Part shown: positions 24,121-34,400 of the stretch, one piece after another
How positions within the stretch are numbered: position 1 is the stretch's first letter
Layout: each line of letters begins with the position of its first letter
Origin: Pseudomonas fluorescens
Lineage (GTDB): Bacteria; Pseudomonadota; Gammaproteobacteria; Pseudomonadales; Pseudomonadaceae
NCBI RefSeq assembly: GCF_902497855.1
Contig: NZ_CABVHU010000014.1
Span: 62,001-126,000 of the forward strand
Direction: 5' to 3'
Length of the DNA: 64,000 nt
Notes under the pieces: generated by a model
Seen by the model: the letters and a program-made list of their open reading frames with translations, nothing else
Told to the model about the DNA's origin: nothing
The model's database searches: none
Program-made: the position numbers and the translations under genes

Positions 24121-25050
24121 ATGAGTTTCGAAGCCTTCGGTCAGCCGCTGCTGACTTTCCCCGATGCAGAAAAAAGTCCCCTGAGCATCCGCGCCAAGGC
24201 GTTGGTGTTCGTCGATCCGCGCTCGCGCCAGTTGCGTCAGGAGCTGGAACAACTGGCGCCGCGTTCGATCTGCGTGTTGATCCGTGGCGAAACCGGCAGC
24301 GGTAAAGAGTTGCTGGCGCGGCACATTCATCGGGCCAGTGATCGCGGCGGCTTGTTCGTTTCGGTGAATTGCGGTGCGATCAGCCCCACTTACGCCGATG
24401 CCGAATTGTTCGGCTATGCGGCTGGCAGCTACAGCGGTTCGGCCAGCAGCCGCGCGGGCTGGTTCGGTTCGGCCAATGGCGGGACGCTCTATCTGGACGA
24501 GATCGGCGACCTGCCGCTGCCGATCCAGATCAAACTGCTCGCCGCCCTGGAAAACCACGAAGTCACCCGCGTCGGAGCTCAGCAGCCGAGTCCGGTGGAC
24601 GTGCGCCTGGTGGCCGCCACCAGCATCGATCTGGCCCAGGCGGTTGCTGCCGGGAAATTCCATGAGCGGCTTTATCACTACCTCAGTGAGGGTCAGCTCG
24701 AACTGCCGGCATTGCGTGAGCGAGTGGGGGATATCCTGTCACTGTCCGAGTACTTTCTCGGCATCTACAGCCAGCGACTCGATTTGCCGGTGCCGCTGAT
24801 CAGCGAAGCTGCGCAGCATGTGCTGGAGCAGCACAGTTGGCCGGGCAACACTCGAGAGCTGGAAAACGTCATTCATTTTGCGTTGCTGGTGAGCACGGGT
24901 GACGAGATTTTGCCGGAGCATTTGAATCTGCCTGAAGTACCAGCCTCGCTGGTGGCGATCGAGCGGCAACTGAAGCATATCCTCAGCAAAGGCACTGCCA
25001 GCGAACAAGCAGCACTGAAACAACTCTTGAAAGATGCGGCGCTCGTGTAG
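24121..25050 (+). CDS. sigma54 enhancer-binding-type AAA+ protein, atypical
   Basis: The 309-residue protein is mostly an AAA+ sigma54-interaction domain: Walker A GETGSGKE, Walker B GGTLYLDEIGDLP, sensor region VDVRLVAATS, and WPGNTRELENVI. Two features are unusual. The GAFTGA loop that contacts sigma54 reads GSYSGS, and no Fis-type helix-turn-helix is visible at the C-terminus, which ends inside REP DNA (its stop codon is the TAG of GTGTAGGAGC). It resembles SfnR/MsuR-type regulators of organosulfur use by context. It may be impaired, or may act by a different contact. Confidence 0.75.
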   Translation: MSFEAFGQPLLTFPDAEKSPLSIRAKALVFVDPRSRQLRQELEQLAPRSICVLIRGETGSGKELLARHIHRASDRGGLFVSVNCGAISPTYADAELFGYAAGSYSGSASSRAGWFGSANGGTLYLDEIGDLPLPIQIKLLAALENHEVTRVGAQQPSPVDVRLVAATSIDLAQAVAAGKFHERLYHYLSEGQLELPALRERVGDILSLSEYFLGIYSQRLDLPVPLISEAAQHVLEQHSWPGNTRELENVIHFALLVSTGDEILPEHLNLPEVPASLVAIERQLKHILSKGTASEQAALKQLLKDAALV

Positions 25051-25609
25051 GAGCAAGCTTGCTCGCGAACCAGGCGACGCGGTGTGTCAGGAAGGACGCT
25101 TTCGCGGGCAAGCCTCGCTCCTACAGGTCATGCGGCGCTCGTGTAGGAGCAAGCTTGCTCGCGAACCAGGCGACGCGGTGTGTCAGGAAGGACGCTTTCG
25201 CGGGCAAGCCTCGCTCCTACAGGTCATGCGGCGCTCATGTAGGAGCAAGCTTGCTCGCGAACCAGACGACGCGGTGTATCAGGAAGGACGCCTTCGCGGG
25301 CAAGCCTCGCTCCTACAGGTCATGCGGCGCTCGTGTAGGAGCAAGCTTGCTCGCGAACCAGGCGACGCGGTGTGTCAGGAAGGACGCTTTCGCGGGCAAG
25401 CCTCGCTCCTACAGGTCATGCGGCGCTCTTGTAGGAGCAAGCTTGCTCGCGAACCAGACGACGCGGTGTGTCAGGAAGGACGCTTTCGCGGGCAAGCCTC
25501 GCTCCTACAGGTCATGCGGCGCTCGTGTAGGAGCAAGCTTGCTCGCGAACCAGTCGACGCGGTGTGTCAGGAAGGACGCTTTCGCGGGCAAGCCTCGCTC
25601 CTACAGGGA
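25034..25609. repeat. tandem array of six REP doublets, 96-bp period
   Basis: Six near-identical 96-bp units start at 25034, 25130, 25226, 25322, 25418 and 25514. Each contains GTAGGAGCAAGCTTGCTCGC and the inverted GCCTCGCTCCTACAGG. Units differ at a few positions only (for example CAGGCG/CAGACG/CAGTCG), so the array expanded recently. Because 96 is a multiple of three, open frames run through it, but these are artefacts. Confidence 0.95.
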
Positions 25610-25781
25610 ATGAGCCAGCCAGAGCTGTATGAATAAAATGGAATATGAAAGTGAATAAAAGATATTGTTCGGGAATAAAAAATCCCGGTATTGTCCGCGT
25701 CACGCCAGCGATAGCACTTCACTGGCACCTGTATTAATAGCCGTCGTCGATGACGACCGCGATTTTCGATAAGGACACTGT

Positions 25782-26564
25782 ATGAAAAAGGTTCTGTTGT
25801 TCACCGCACTGGCGGCTGCCCTGACGGCGGGCCTGGCCCAGGCTGGCGAGAAATTGGTGGTTGCGGCGACGCCGGTCCCGCACGCCGAGATTCTGGAACT
25901 GATCAAGCCAACCCTCGCCAAAGAAGGCGTGGACCTGGAAATCAAAGTCTTCACCGACTACGTTCAGCCGAACGTGCAGGTCGACCAGAAGCGTCTGGAC
26001 GCCAACTACTTCCAGACCCTGCCGTACCTGAAAAGCTTCAACGAAGGCAAAGGTACTAACCTGGTGACCGTGATCGGCGTGCACGTCGAACCGTTCGGCG
26101 GCTACTCGAAGAAAGTCAAAACCCTGGCTGAGCTGAAAGACGGCGCAACCATTGCGATCCCGAACGAAGGCAGCAACAGTGGCCGCGCCCTGATCCTGCT
26201 GCAGAAGGCTGGCCTGATCGAGTTGAAAGACCCGAAAAACGCCCTGGCTACCCCGAAAGACATCGCCAAGAACCCGCACAACTTCAAGTTCAAGGAGCTT
26301 GAGTCCGCGATGTTGCCGCGTGTTCTGGACCAGGTCGACCTGGACATGATCAACACCAACTACGCACTGGAAGCGGGTCTTAACCCGGCTAAAGACGCGC
26401 TGGTGATCGAAGGCGCCGATTCGCCTTACGTGAACTTCCTGGTGGCTCGTCCGGACAACAAGGACAGCGTCGCCATCCAGAAACTGGCCAAAGCCTTGAC
26501 CAGTCCTGAAGTGAAGGCTTTCATCGAGAAGAAATACAGTGGCGCGGTACTGCCGGCGTTCTGA
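25782..26564 (+). CDS. MetQ/NlpA-family substrate-binding protein (orphan)
   Basis: The 260-residue protein has a signal peptide (ALTAGLAQAG, cleavage about residue 21) without a lipobox cysteine, and the NlpA-type core (VAATPVPHAEILE; LDANYFQTLPYL; IAIPNEGSNSGRALILLQKAGL). MetQ proteins capture methionine for MetNI. No permease or ATPase gene is adjacent; a full metQNI set lies at 35.4-38.0 kb and could be shared. The ligand may be methionine or another sulfur compound. A strong terminator follows. Confidence 0.88.
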   Translation: MKKVLLFTALAAALTAGLAQAGEKLVVAATPVPHAEILELIKPTLAKEGVDLEIKVFTDYVQPNVQVDQKRLDANYFQTLPYLKSFNEGKGTNLVTVIGVHVEPFGGYSKKVKTLAELKDGATIAIPNEGSNSGRALILLQKAGLIELKDPKNALATPKDIAKNPHNFKFKELESAMLPRVLDQVDLDMINTNYALEAGLNPAKDALVIEGADSPYVNFLVARPDNKDSVAIQKLAKALTSPEVKAFIEKKYSGAVLPAF

Positions 26565-26592
26565 TTTTTGAGGTAAACCCCTTCAAGGTTTC

Positions 26593-26626
26593 AACGCCGA
26601 CGGCTAATACAGCGTCGGCGTTTTTT
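26593..26626 (+). terminator. rho-independent terminator of the orphan metQ
   Basis: AACGCCGACG and CGTCGGCGTT form a 10-bp perfect stem followed by T residues, 28 nt after the stop. Confidence 0.9.
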
Positions 26627-26800
26627 ATGCAGAAGCGAATTGCGCGATGAACCAAGCCGCAAGGCGTGATTGTCGAGAGTGGGAGCGGGTGATTGATCTG
26701 ACTACGCGATAATTCCTCATCTGGCTACCTAGCAGTTCTACTAGGTGGCGGGGTGCCGTCGTTGGTGCACACTGAGTGCCTGGCGGTGAGGGGGTCTGTA

Positions 26801-27823
26801 ATGGAAACGTTCAATTGCGGCTCGTGTCGTTATCACTACAACGCACTGGATCAGCTGACCGGGCTTGAGCCTGTCGGGCAAGCGACGGTGCAAAGGTTTT
26901 ATCGTCTCGAGCATCTGGCAACCGAGATTCAAGGCCTCTGCAGCCAGAGCGTATTGCAGCACGGCACTCAACTGCTGGCGCTGCAAACGAGTGAAGGCGA
27001 CAACTCCCACAGTCAGTTGCTGGCCACCGATCAACAACGGTCCGTGTTGCGTGTTACCGACCTTGCCGGACCTGTGCAGCAGGTATATACGGCTTACGGT
27101 CATCGCCGGGTTGATCGCGGTCTCGGTAGTCTTCTGGGTTTCAACGGCGAAGCGGTCGATCCGGTCACCGGCCATTACTTGCTAGGCAATGGTCATCGGG
27201 CCTTCAATCCGGTGCTGATGCGTTTCAACAGCCCTGACAAACTGAGCCCATTCGGTCGCGGTGGGCTCAACTCGTATGCGTATTGCCTTGGCAATCCGGT
27301 GAGCTTCAGAGATCCGACAGGGCAAGCAACCGAGCAAACCTGGCAACCCTGGTTGATAGTGGGGCTGGCTGCTCTGGGCCTGGTTTCAGCGGGGGTCGGA
27401 TTGTTCTCGACGGGACTCGCGTTCAAGGATTTGAAGGTTACGAGCGTCCCCGCTTCTGCTGCGGCCTCGAAAAAAGCCGTCCAAGCAGGTGCCGTAGGAA
27501 CCGTTGCAGGTTTTGCTGGAGCCGGCGTGGGAATGGCAAGAGCAAGTATCAACGCGGCTGATCCGGGTAGTAGCGCTCAAGATGCGCTAATCATTGCTGC
27601 CGTGGCACTGAGCGTTATCTCACTAGCAGGCACAATCAGCTCGGTGGGTTTCAGCTTACAGGGGTACAGATTGAACAAGGCTGCAGCACAGCGCGCCTCG
27701 ATCAACCAAACAACAGTTGCAATGGTGAGAATACCTCGTATACCCCTCCGTCAGGCGCGTCGCTCAGCTCCTCCTCTAACGCCTCACGCTGACCCCTCCA
27801 CACTGCACCCCATCGATTTTTAA
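26801..27823 (+). CDS. short RHS-repeat core protein with hydrophobic C-terminus
   Basis: The 340-residue protein has RHS/YD-like sequence in the first half and the conserved RHS core ending (DPVTGHYLLGNGHRAF, RFNSPDKLSPFGRGGLNSYA, NPVSFRDPTG, about residues 125-175). After the core comes a variable C-terminal part with three hydrophobic, Gly/Ala-rich segments (LIVGLAALGLVSAGVGLF; GAVGTVAGFAGAGVGMA; LIIAAVALSVISLAGTI). In polymorphic toxins the part after the core is the toxin, so a membrane-active effector is possible. The start at ATG 26801 has GAGGGGG upstream. No immunity gene is recognisable in the 94 nt before the next, convergent gene. Confidence 0.8.
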   Translation: METFNCGSCRYHYNALDQLTGLEPVGQATVQRFYRLEHLATEIQGLCSQSVLQHGTQLLALQTSEGDNSHSQLLATDQQRSVLRVTDLAGPVQQVYTAYGHRRVDRGLGSLLGFNGEAVDPVTGHYLLGNGHRAFNPVLMRFNSPDKLSPFGRGGLNSYAYCLGNPVSFRDPTGQATEQTWQPWLIVGLAALGLVSAGVGLFSTGLAFKDLKVTSVPASAAASKKAVQAGAVGTVAGFAGAGVGMARASINAADPGSSAQDALIIAAVALSVISLAGTISSVGFSLQGYRLNKAAAQRASINQTTVAMVRIPRIPLRQARRSAPPLTPHADPSTLHPIDF

Positions 27824-27917
27824 CGACTCATGCGTATTCAACATGGCTATAATGCGCAAGTGCAGCACGCCCTAAACATTCGGCGTAATCATCATTCGTG
27901 AGCGATTCAGTTGCGAT

Positions 27918-29078
27918 TCAATCCGGCCAATACCAAGCCGGCTCATCCAGCATGCGCTGCCCGACAATCCCGGTCTGGCCTAATGTCTTCTCCAGTACGA
28001 TGCAATTGCATTCCTCATCCTCCTGTAACGCCGAAATCAGTCGCCGAGCATGGGACACCACCCACACCTGAGACTGTTCCGACGCCCGAATAATCAACCG
28101 CGCCAACGCCGGCAACAGGTCCGGGTGCAGGCTGGTTTCCGGCTCGTTCAGCACCATCAGCGAAGGGGGGCGAGGCGTCAGCAGCGCTGCAACCAGCAGC
28201 AAGTAGCGCAACGTCCCGTCGGACAACTCGGCCGCCGATAACGGTCGCAACAACCCTTCCTGATAAAACTCGATGGCAAACCGTCCGCCCTGCAACGGCG
28301 CGATGCTCAATCGCGCGCCAGGGAACGCGTCACTGATTGCCGTCTGCAAAGCCTCTGGATCTCCGATTTCACGGATGGTCTGCAACGCGGCAGCCAGATC
28401 ACGACCATCGTGGTGCAGCACCGGCGTGCGAGTGCCCAATTGCGGTTGACGTACCGGCGCATCGGCGTCGCTGCGAAAATGATCGTAGAAGCGCCAGCGG
28501 CGGATGAACTCCCGCAGCTGCAAGACTTCCGGCGAAGTGCGAAAGCTGCCGACCTGATCGAACAGGCTGTCGAAATTCGGCGTGTGCCGGGTCAGTACTT
28601 CCCAGCCGCGACCTTCACGTGCACGAATCATCGGGCCGTCGCGATCCACCAGCAGGCTGGCTGGGCGATAGAAAGGCCCGGACCAGATGCATTCCTTTTT
28701 GATTTCCGGGTCCAGGGAAAAACAGGAAAGAGTTTTTTCCGGCAGACCCAGCGCGATGGAATAACTGAAGTCTTCCCCGGCAAACCCCAGGCGCAGGCGT
28801 TTGACGCCCTGTCGAACAGTCGCCTCGATCGGCACTTCGCCGTTGCGCATGCGTCGGCTGATGTTTTCCGGGCCGGCCCAGAAGGTCGAATCCAGCCCAC
28901 CTTCGCGAGCGAGGGCATTGACCACGCCACCCTGGGCGGTTTCGGCCAGCAGGCGCAACGCGCGGTAGAGGTTGGATTTGCCACTGCCGTTGGGGCCGGT
29001 GATCAGGTTCAACCGGCCCAGCGGAATCACCAGTTTATTGATCGAGCGGTAATTGGCGACCGCGAGGGTTTTGAGCAT
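27918..29078 (-). CDS. RecF/OLD-like AAA ATPase
   Basis: The 386-residue SMC-like ATPase starts MLKTLAVANYRSINK, the typical first strand of RecF/OLD ATPases. Walker A is GPNGSGKSN, the signature region is LSDGTLRYLLL, Walker B is LMVLNEPETSLHPD, and the H-loop region is WVVSHARRL. There is no TOPRIM nuclease domain, unlike OLD proteins. Role unknown: DNA repair and defence are both possible for this family. ATG 29078 is preferred over an in-frame ATG 33 nt upstream because it matches the domain start. It is divergent from triA. Confidence 0.85.
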   Translation of the reverse strand: MLKTLAVANYRSINKLVIPLGRLNLITGPNGSGKSNLYRALRLLAETAQGGVVNALAREGGLDSTFWAGPENISRRMRNGEVPIEATVRQGVKRLRLGFAGEDFSYSIALGLPEKTLSCFSLDPEIKKECIWSGPFYRPASLLVDRDGPMIRAREGRGWEVLTRHTPNFDSLFDQVGSFRTSPEVLQLREFIRRWRFYDHFRSDADAPVRQPQLGTRTPVLHHDGRDLAAALQTIREIGDPEALQTAISDAFPGARLSIAPLQGGRFAIEFYQEGLLRPLSAAELSDGTLRYLLLVAALLTPRPPSLMVLNEPETSLHPDLLPALARLIIRASEQSQVWVVSHARRLISALQEDEECNCIVLEKTLGQTGIVGQRMLDEPAWYWPD

Positions 29079-29261
29079 GAAAGGACGTTCTCCGTGGTCC
29101 CGAAACGGCATAAGGATAACCGCATTGGCGAATTTGACGTGTAGGACCTATATGCAACCCTTGTAGGAGGAAATGCATGTCAGCGTAGGCGAAGGTGGAA
29201 CCCTGTTATAAGCTCACAGTGGTATCGAACTGGCACGCCCGTACAACGCAAAGGAGTCTGC

Positions 29262-30365
29262 ATGGCTGGTCCCGGATTGAAAACAGTGGTTGGCCTGAGT
29301 TTCCTGGCTCTGCTGAGCGCCTGCGGCGAGAAACCCCAGGTCGAAAAGGAGCGTCCGCGGGTTTTCGTGCAGGAGGTCAAGTCGGCGGACTACGCGGCCT
29401 CGGTGACCCTCACCGGTGATGTCCAGGCGCGGGTGCAGACGGAGTTGTCGTTTCGCGTCGCTGGCAAGATCATCCAGCGCACAGTCGATGTCGGTGATCG
29501 GGTGACGGCCAAACAGGTGCTGGCCAGGCTCGACCCCAAGGACCTGCAAACCAGCGTCGATTCGGCCCAGGCGCAAGTGGTTGCCGAACAGGCGCGGGTC
29601 AAACAGACCGCCGCCGCTTTCGTGCGCCAGCAAAAACTCCTGCCCAAGGGCTACACCAGCCAAAGCGAATACGATTCCGCCCAAGCCGCCTTGCGCAGTA
29701 GTCAAAGCGCCCTGGCGGCCGCCCAGGCACAATTGGCCAATGCCCGCGAACAACTGAGCTATACCGCGTTGATTGCCGACGCGCCGGGGATCATTACCGC
29801 CCGCCAGGCCGAAGTCGGCCAGGTGGTGCAGGCCACGGTGCCGATTTTCAGTCTGGCCCGGGACGGTGAGCGCGACGCGGTGTTCAACGTCTATGAATCG
29901 CTGTTGGCCGAACCGCCGACGGATAAGTCGGTGGTGGTCAGCCTGCTCGAAAACCCGACGATCAAGACCACTGGCACCGTGCGTGAAGTCACCCCGGCAG
30001 TGTCTGCGCAGACCGGTACCGTGCAGGTCAAGGTCAGCCTCAACGGCCTGCCGGAAGGCATGCAGCTTGGCTCGGTAGTGAGTGCCACGGCCAAGACGCC
30101 GGGCAAATCCGCCGTAGAATTGCCCTGGTCGGCATTGACCAAGAACCTCAGCGACCCGGCCGTGTGGCTGGTGGACGACGAAGGCAAGGCGCAGCTGCAC
30201 ACCGTCACCGTCGGCCGTTACCTCACCGGCAATGTCGTCATCAGCGCTGGCCTCAAGGGTGGCGAAAAAGTCGTCATCGCTGGCGGCCAGCTGCTGCATC
30301 CCGGCGTGAAGGTGGAGATTGCCGAAAACACTTACAAGGACTTAGGCGCGGGAGCCCAGCCATGA
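29262..30365 (+). CDS. triA: RND efflux periplasmic adaptor lipoprotein, TriA-like
   Basis: The 367-residue adaptor has a lipoprotein signal with lipobox LSAC (Cys about residue 21), a lipoyl half-motif (RVAGKIIQRTVDVGDRVTAKQ), a helical hairpin (about 95-165), and beta-barrel and membrane-proximal domains. It would link the RND pump to an outer-membrane channel. Two adaptor genes followed by one RND gene with 4-nt overlaps is the layout of P. aeruginosa triABC (triclosan efflux with OpmH); the assignment rests on this layout. AAAGGAG precedes the start. Confidence 0.8.
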   Translation: MAGPGLKTVVGLSFLALLSACGEKPQVEKERPRVFVQEVKSADYAASVTLTGDVQARVQTELSFRVAGKIIQRTVDVGDRVTAKQVLARLDPKDLQTSVDSAQAQVVAEQARVKQTAAAFVRQQKLLPKGYTSQSEYDSAQAALRSSQSALAAAQAQLANAREQLSYTALIADAPGIITARQAEVGQVVQATVPIFSLARDGERDAVFNVYESLLAEPPTDKSVVVSLLENPTIKTTGTVREVTPAVSAQTGTVQVKVSLNGLPEGMQLGSVVSATAKTPGKSAVELPWSALTKNLSDPAVWLVDDEGKAQLHTVTVGRYLTGNVVISAGLKGGEKVVIAGGQLLHPGVKVEIAENTYKDLGAGAQP

Positions 30366-31429
30366 AGCGTCTGATGTGGGTGCTCTGCGTTGGAATGCTG
30401 GTGGCCTGTTCGAAAAAAGAACCGCCACCGGAGCCGGTACGCCCGGTGTTGTCGATCAAGGTCCAGGCACTGGACGAGGAAAATCTCGGCCGCTTCGCCG
30501 GCAGCATCCAGGCCCGCTATGAAAGTAATATCGGTTTCCGCGTGCCGGGTCGCATCGCCAGCCGCAACGTCGATGTCGGCGCCGAAGTCGAGAAGGGCGC
30601 CTTGCTCGCAACGCTTGACCCCACCGACCAGCAAAACCAGTTGCGCTCGGCCCAGGGCGATCTGGCTCGCGTCCAGGCGCAGTTGATCAACGCCCAGGCC
30701 AACGCCCGCCGCCAGCAGGAACTGTTCGATCGCGGGGTCGGTGCGCAGGCCCAACTGGACATCGCGCAGACCGACCTCAAAACCACCCAGGCCTCCCTCG
30801 ACCAGGCCAGGGCGGCGGTCGATCAAGCCAAGGATCAACTCGACTACGTCGAACTGCGCACCGACCACAAAGCCATCGTCACTGCATGGAACGCCGAAGC
30901 CGGGCAAGTGGTGACGGCCGGCCAGCAAGTGGTGACCCTGGCGCAGCCGGACATCAAGGAAGCCGTGATCGACCTGCCCGACACCCTGGTCGACCAATTA
31001 CCGGCGGACGTGGTGTTCCAGGTCGCCGCACAACTGGACCCGAGGATCACCACCACCGCCATCGTTCGCGAAATAGAACCCCAGGCGCAAAGTGCGACCC
31101 GTACCCGTCGTGCCCGCCTGAGCCTGACTGACACTCCACCTGGTTTTCGCCTGGGCACGGCGATCAGCGTGACCCTCAGCTCCGCGATCAAACCGCGCAT
31201 CGAACTGCCGCTGAGCGTGCTGCAAGAGGTGGATGGCAAATCGCGGATCTGGGTCGTCGATCCACAGACGCACACCGTTTCGCCGCGGGACGTCAGCCTC
31301 GTCAGCCGGACTGACAGTACCGTGGTCCTGACCAACAGCGTGAAGTCTGGCGAGCGGGTCGTCAGTGCGGGCGTGAACAGCCTCAAGCCGGGGCAGAAAG
31401 TGAAAATCGACGAGGACAGCCCACAATGA
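30362..31429 (+). CDS. triB: second RND efflux periplasmic adaptor lipoprotein, TriB-like
   Basis: The 355-residue protein has a lipobox (LVAC, Cys about residue 15) and the same adaptor domains as the gene before it (RVPGRIASRNVDVGAEVEKG lipoyl part, helical hairpin about 90-160), but the sequences are clearly different. TriC-type pumps are unusual in needing both adaptors. Overlaps triA and triC by ATGA. Confidence 0.8.
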   Translation: MKRLMWVLCVGMLVACSKKEPPPEPVRPVLSIKVQALDEENLGRFAGSIQARYESNIGFRVPGRIASRNVDVGAEVEKGALLATLDPTDQQNQLRSAQGDLARVQAQLINAQANARRQQELFDRGVGAQAQLDIAQTDLKTTQASLDQARAAVDQAKDQLDYVELRTDHKAIVTAWNAEAGQVVTAGQQVVTLAQPDIKEAVIDLPDTLVDQLPADVVFQVAAQLDPRITTTAIVREIEPQAQSATRTRRARLSLTDTPPGFRLGTAISVTLSSAIKPRIELPLSVLQEVDGKSRIWVVDPQTHTVSPRDVSLVSRTDSTVVLTNSVKSGERVVSAGVNSLKPGQKVKIDEDSPQ

Positions 31430-34400
31430 AAGGGAGTTTCAACTTATCCGAATGGGCCCTCAAGCATCAGTCGTTCGTCTGGTATTTGATGTTCGTCGCG
31501 CTGCTGATGGGCGTGTTCTCGTACATGAACCTCGGCCGCGAAGAAGACCCTTCGTTCACCATCAAGACCATGGTGATCCAGACGCGCTGGCCGGGTGCGA
31601 CCCAGGAAGAAACCCTCAAGCAGGTCACGGACCGCATCGAGAAAAAACTCGAAGAACTCGACTCGCTCGACTATGTGAAAAGCTACACCCGGCCCGGCGA
31701 ATCGACGGTCTTCGTGTACCTGCGCGACACCACCAGTGCCAAGGATATTCCGCAAATCTGGTACCAGGTGCGCAAGAAGATCGACGACATTCGCGGGCAG
31801 TTCCCCAAGGGCTTGCAAGGGCCGGGGTTCAACGACGAATTCGGTGATGTGTTCGGCTCGGTCTACGCCTTTACTGCCGACGGTTTGTCGATGCGCCAGT
31901 TGCGCGATTACGTCGAACAGGTCCGTGCCCAGATCCGCGAAGTGCCGGGGCTGGGCAAGGTCGAGATGATCGGTGAGCAGGATGAAGTGCTCTACCTGAA
32001 TTTCTCCACCCGCAAACTGGCGGCGCTGGGCATTGATCAGCGCCAGGTCGTGCAGAGCCTGCAATCGCAGAACGCGGTGACCCCGGCCGGGGTGATCGAG
32101 GCCGGTCCGGAGCGGATCTCCGTGCGCACGTCCGGTCAGTTCGAGTCCGAGAAAGACCTGGCCAACGTCAATTTAAGGCTCAACGATCGCTTCTATCGTC
32201 TGGCCGACATCGCTGAAATAAGCCGGGGTTACGTCGACCCGGCGACACCGCAATTTCGCTTCAATGGTCAACCCGCCATCGGCCTGGCCATCGCCATGAA
32301 AAAAGGCGGCAACATTCAGGCGTTCGGCAAGGCCCTGCACCAGCGCATGAATGACCTGACCGCCGACCTGCCGGTGGGCGTCGGCGTGCACACCGTTTCC
32401 GACCAGGCGGAGGTGGTGGAAAAAGCGGTCGGCGGCTTTACCAGCGCCTTGTTCGAGGCAGTGGTCATCGTGCTGGTCGTCAGCTTCGTCAGCCTCGGGG
32501 TACGTGCCGGGCTGGTGGTGGCGTGCTCGATTCCGCTGGTGTTGGCGATGGTCTTCATCTTCATGGAGTACAGTGGCATCACCATGCAGCGGATTTCCCT
32601 CGGCGCGCTGATCATCGCCCTCGGCCTGCTGGTGGACGACGCAATGATCACGGTGGAGATGATGGTCACCCGGCTGGAAATGGGCGAAACCAAGGAGCAG
32701 GCGGCCACGTTCGCCTACACCTCGACCGCATTCCCGATGCTCACCGGCACCTTGGTGACAGTGGCCGGATTTGTGCCTATCGGTTTGAATGCCAGTTCGG
32801 CGGGCGAGTACACCTTTACCCTGTTTGCGGTGATCGCCGTGGCGATGCTGGTGTCATGGGTGGTCGCGGTGTTGTTTGCGCCGGTGATCGGCGTGCACAT
32901 CCTCAGCGCCAACGTGAAACCCCATGACGCAGAACCCGGTCGCATCGGCCGCACGTTCAATTACGGCATGCTCTGGGCCATGCGCAACCGCTGGTGGGCC
33001 ATCGGCATCACCATTGCGCTGTTCGCGGCGTCGGTGTTCTCCATGCAGTTCGTGCAGAACCAGTTTTTCCCGTCCTCCGACAGGCCGGAAATCCTGGTGG
33101 ACCTCAACCTGCCGCAAAATGCCTCGATCGCCGAAACCCGCAAAGCCGTGGACAAGCTCGAAGCGACCCTCAAGGACGATCCGGACATCGTGCGCTGGAG
33201 CACCTACATCGGCGAAGGTGCGATCCGTTTCTACCTGCCTCTGGACCAGCAACTGCAAAATCCGTACTACGCGCAGTTGATCATCGTCAGCAAAGGCCTG
33301 GAGTCGCGCACCGCCTTGAGCCAGCGCTTGCGTGAACGGCTGCGCAAAGACTTCGTCGGCATCGGCAGCTATGTCCAGGCACTGGAAATGGGCCCGCCGG
33401 TGGGACGGCCGATGCAGTACCGGGTCAGCGGCAAGGACATCGATCAGGTGCGCAAGCACGCGATCGCCCTGGCCACCGAACTGGATAAGAACTCGCACAT
33501 CGGCGAGATCATTTTCGACTGGAACGAGCCGGGCAAAGTCCTGCGCATCGACATCGCCCAGGACAAGGCGCGGCAACTGGGGCTGTCGTCGGAAGATGTG
33601 GCCAACCTGATGAACAGCATCGTGGTCGGCGCGCCCGTGACCCAGGTCGATGACGATATCTACCTGATCAATGTCGTGGGTCGCGCGATCGACGCGGAGC
33701 GCGGTACGCCGGAAACCCTGCAGAATCTGCAAATCGTCACACCGGGCGGCACCTCCATTCCGCTGCTGGCGTTCGCCACCGTGCGTTATGAGCTTGAACA
33801 ACCGCTGGTTTGGCGCCGTGACCGCAAGCCGACCATCACTATCAAGGCTGCGGTGCGTGACGAGATCCAGCCGACTGACCTGGTGAAGCAGCTGAAACCG
33901 GACATCGAGAAATTCGCCGCCAGTTTGCCGGTGGGCTACAAGGTCGCTACCGGTGGTACGGTCGAGGAAAGCGGCAAGGCCCAGGGGCCGATCGCCAAGG
34001 TGGTGCCGTTGATGCTGTTCCTGATGGCGACTTTCCTGATGATCCAGTTGCACAGCGTGCAGAAGCTGTTCCTGGTGGCCAGCGTCGCGCCCCTGGGCCT
34101 GATCGGCGTGGTGCTGGCGCTGATCCCGACCGGTACGCCCATGGGCTTCGTGGCGATCCTCGGCATTCTGGCGCTGATCGGCATCATCATCCGCAACTCG
34201 GTGATTCTGGTGACCCAGATCGAGTCGTTCGAGAAGGACGGCTACGCACCGTGGGACGCGGTGCTGCAAGCGACCGAGCATCGGCGTCGACCGATTCTGC
34301 TGACGGCGGCAGCGGCGAGCCTGGGGATGATCCCGATCGCCCGGGAAGTGTTCTGGGGGCCGATGGCTTACGCGATGATTGGCGGGATCATCATCGCCAC

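Noticed and set aside
25034..25609. Possible CRISPR array
   Set aside because: Whole 96-bp units are repeated, including the would-be spacers, and no cas genes are present; these are REP doublets.
25034..25636. 200-codon frame with repeated CRSKLAREP motif
   Set aside because: It is the translation of the 96-bp REP array; the unit length is a multiple of three, which keeps it open.
27824..27917. Immunity gene for the RHS protein
   Set aside because: Only 94 nt remain before the convergent ATPase gene and no frame with a ribosome site is visible.
30164..30361. N-terminal extension of the second RND adaptor
   Set aside because: It overlaps triA in another frame; the ATG at 30362 gives a proper lipoprotein signal and ATGA coupling.
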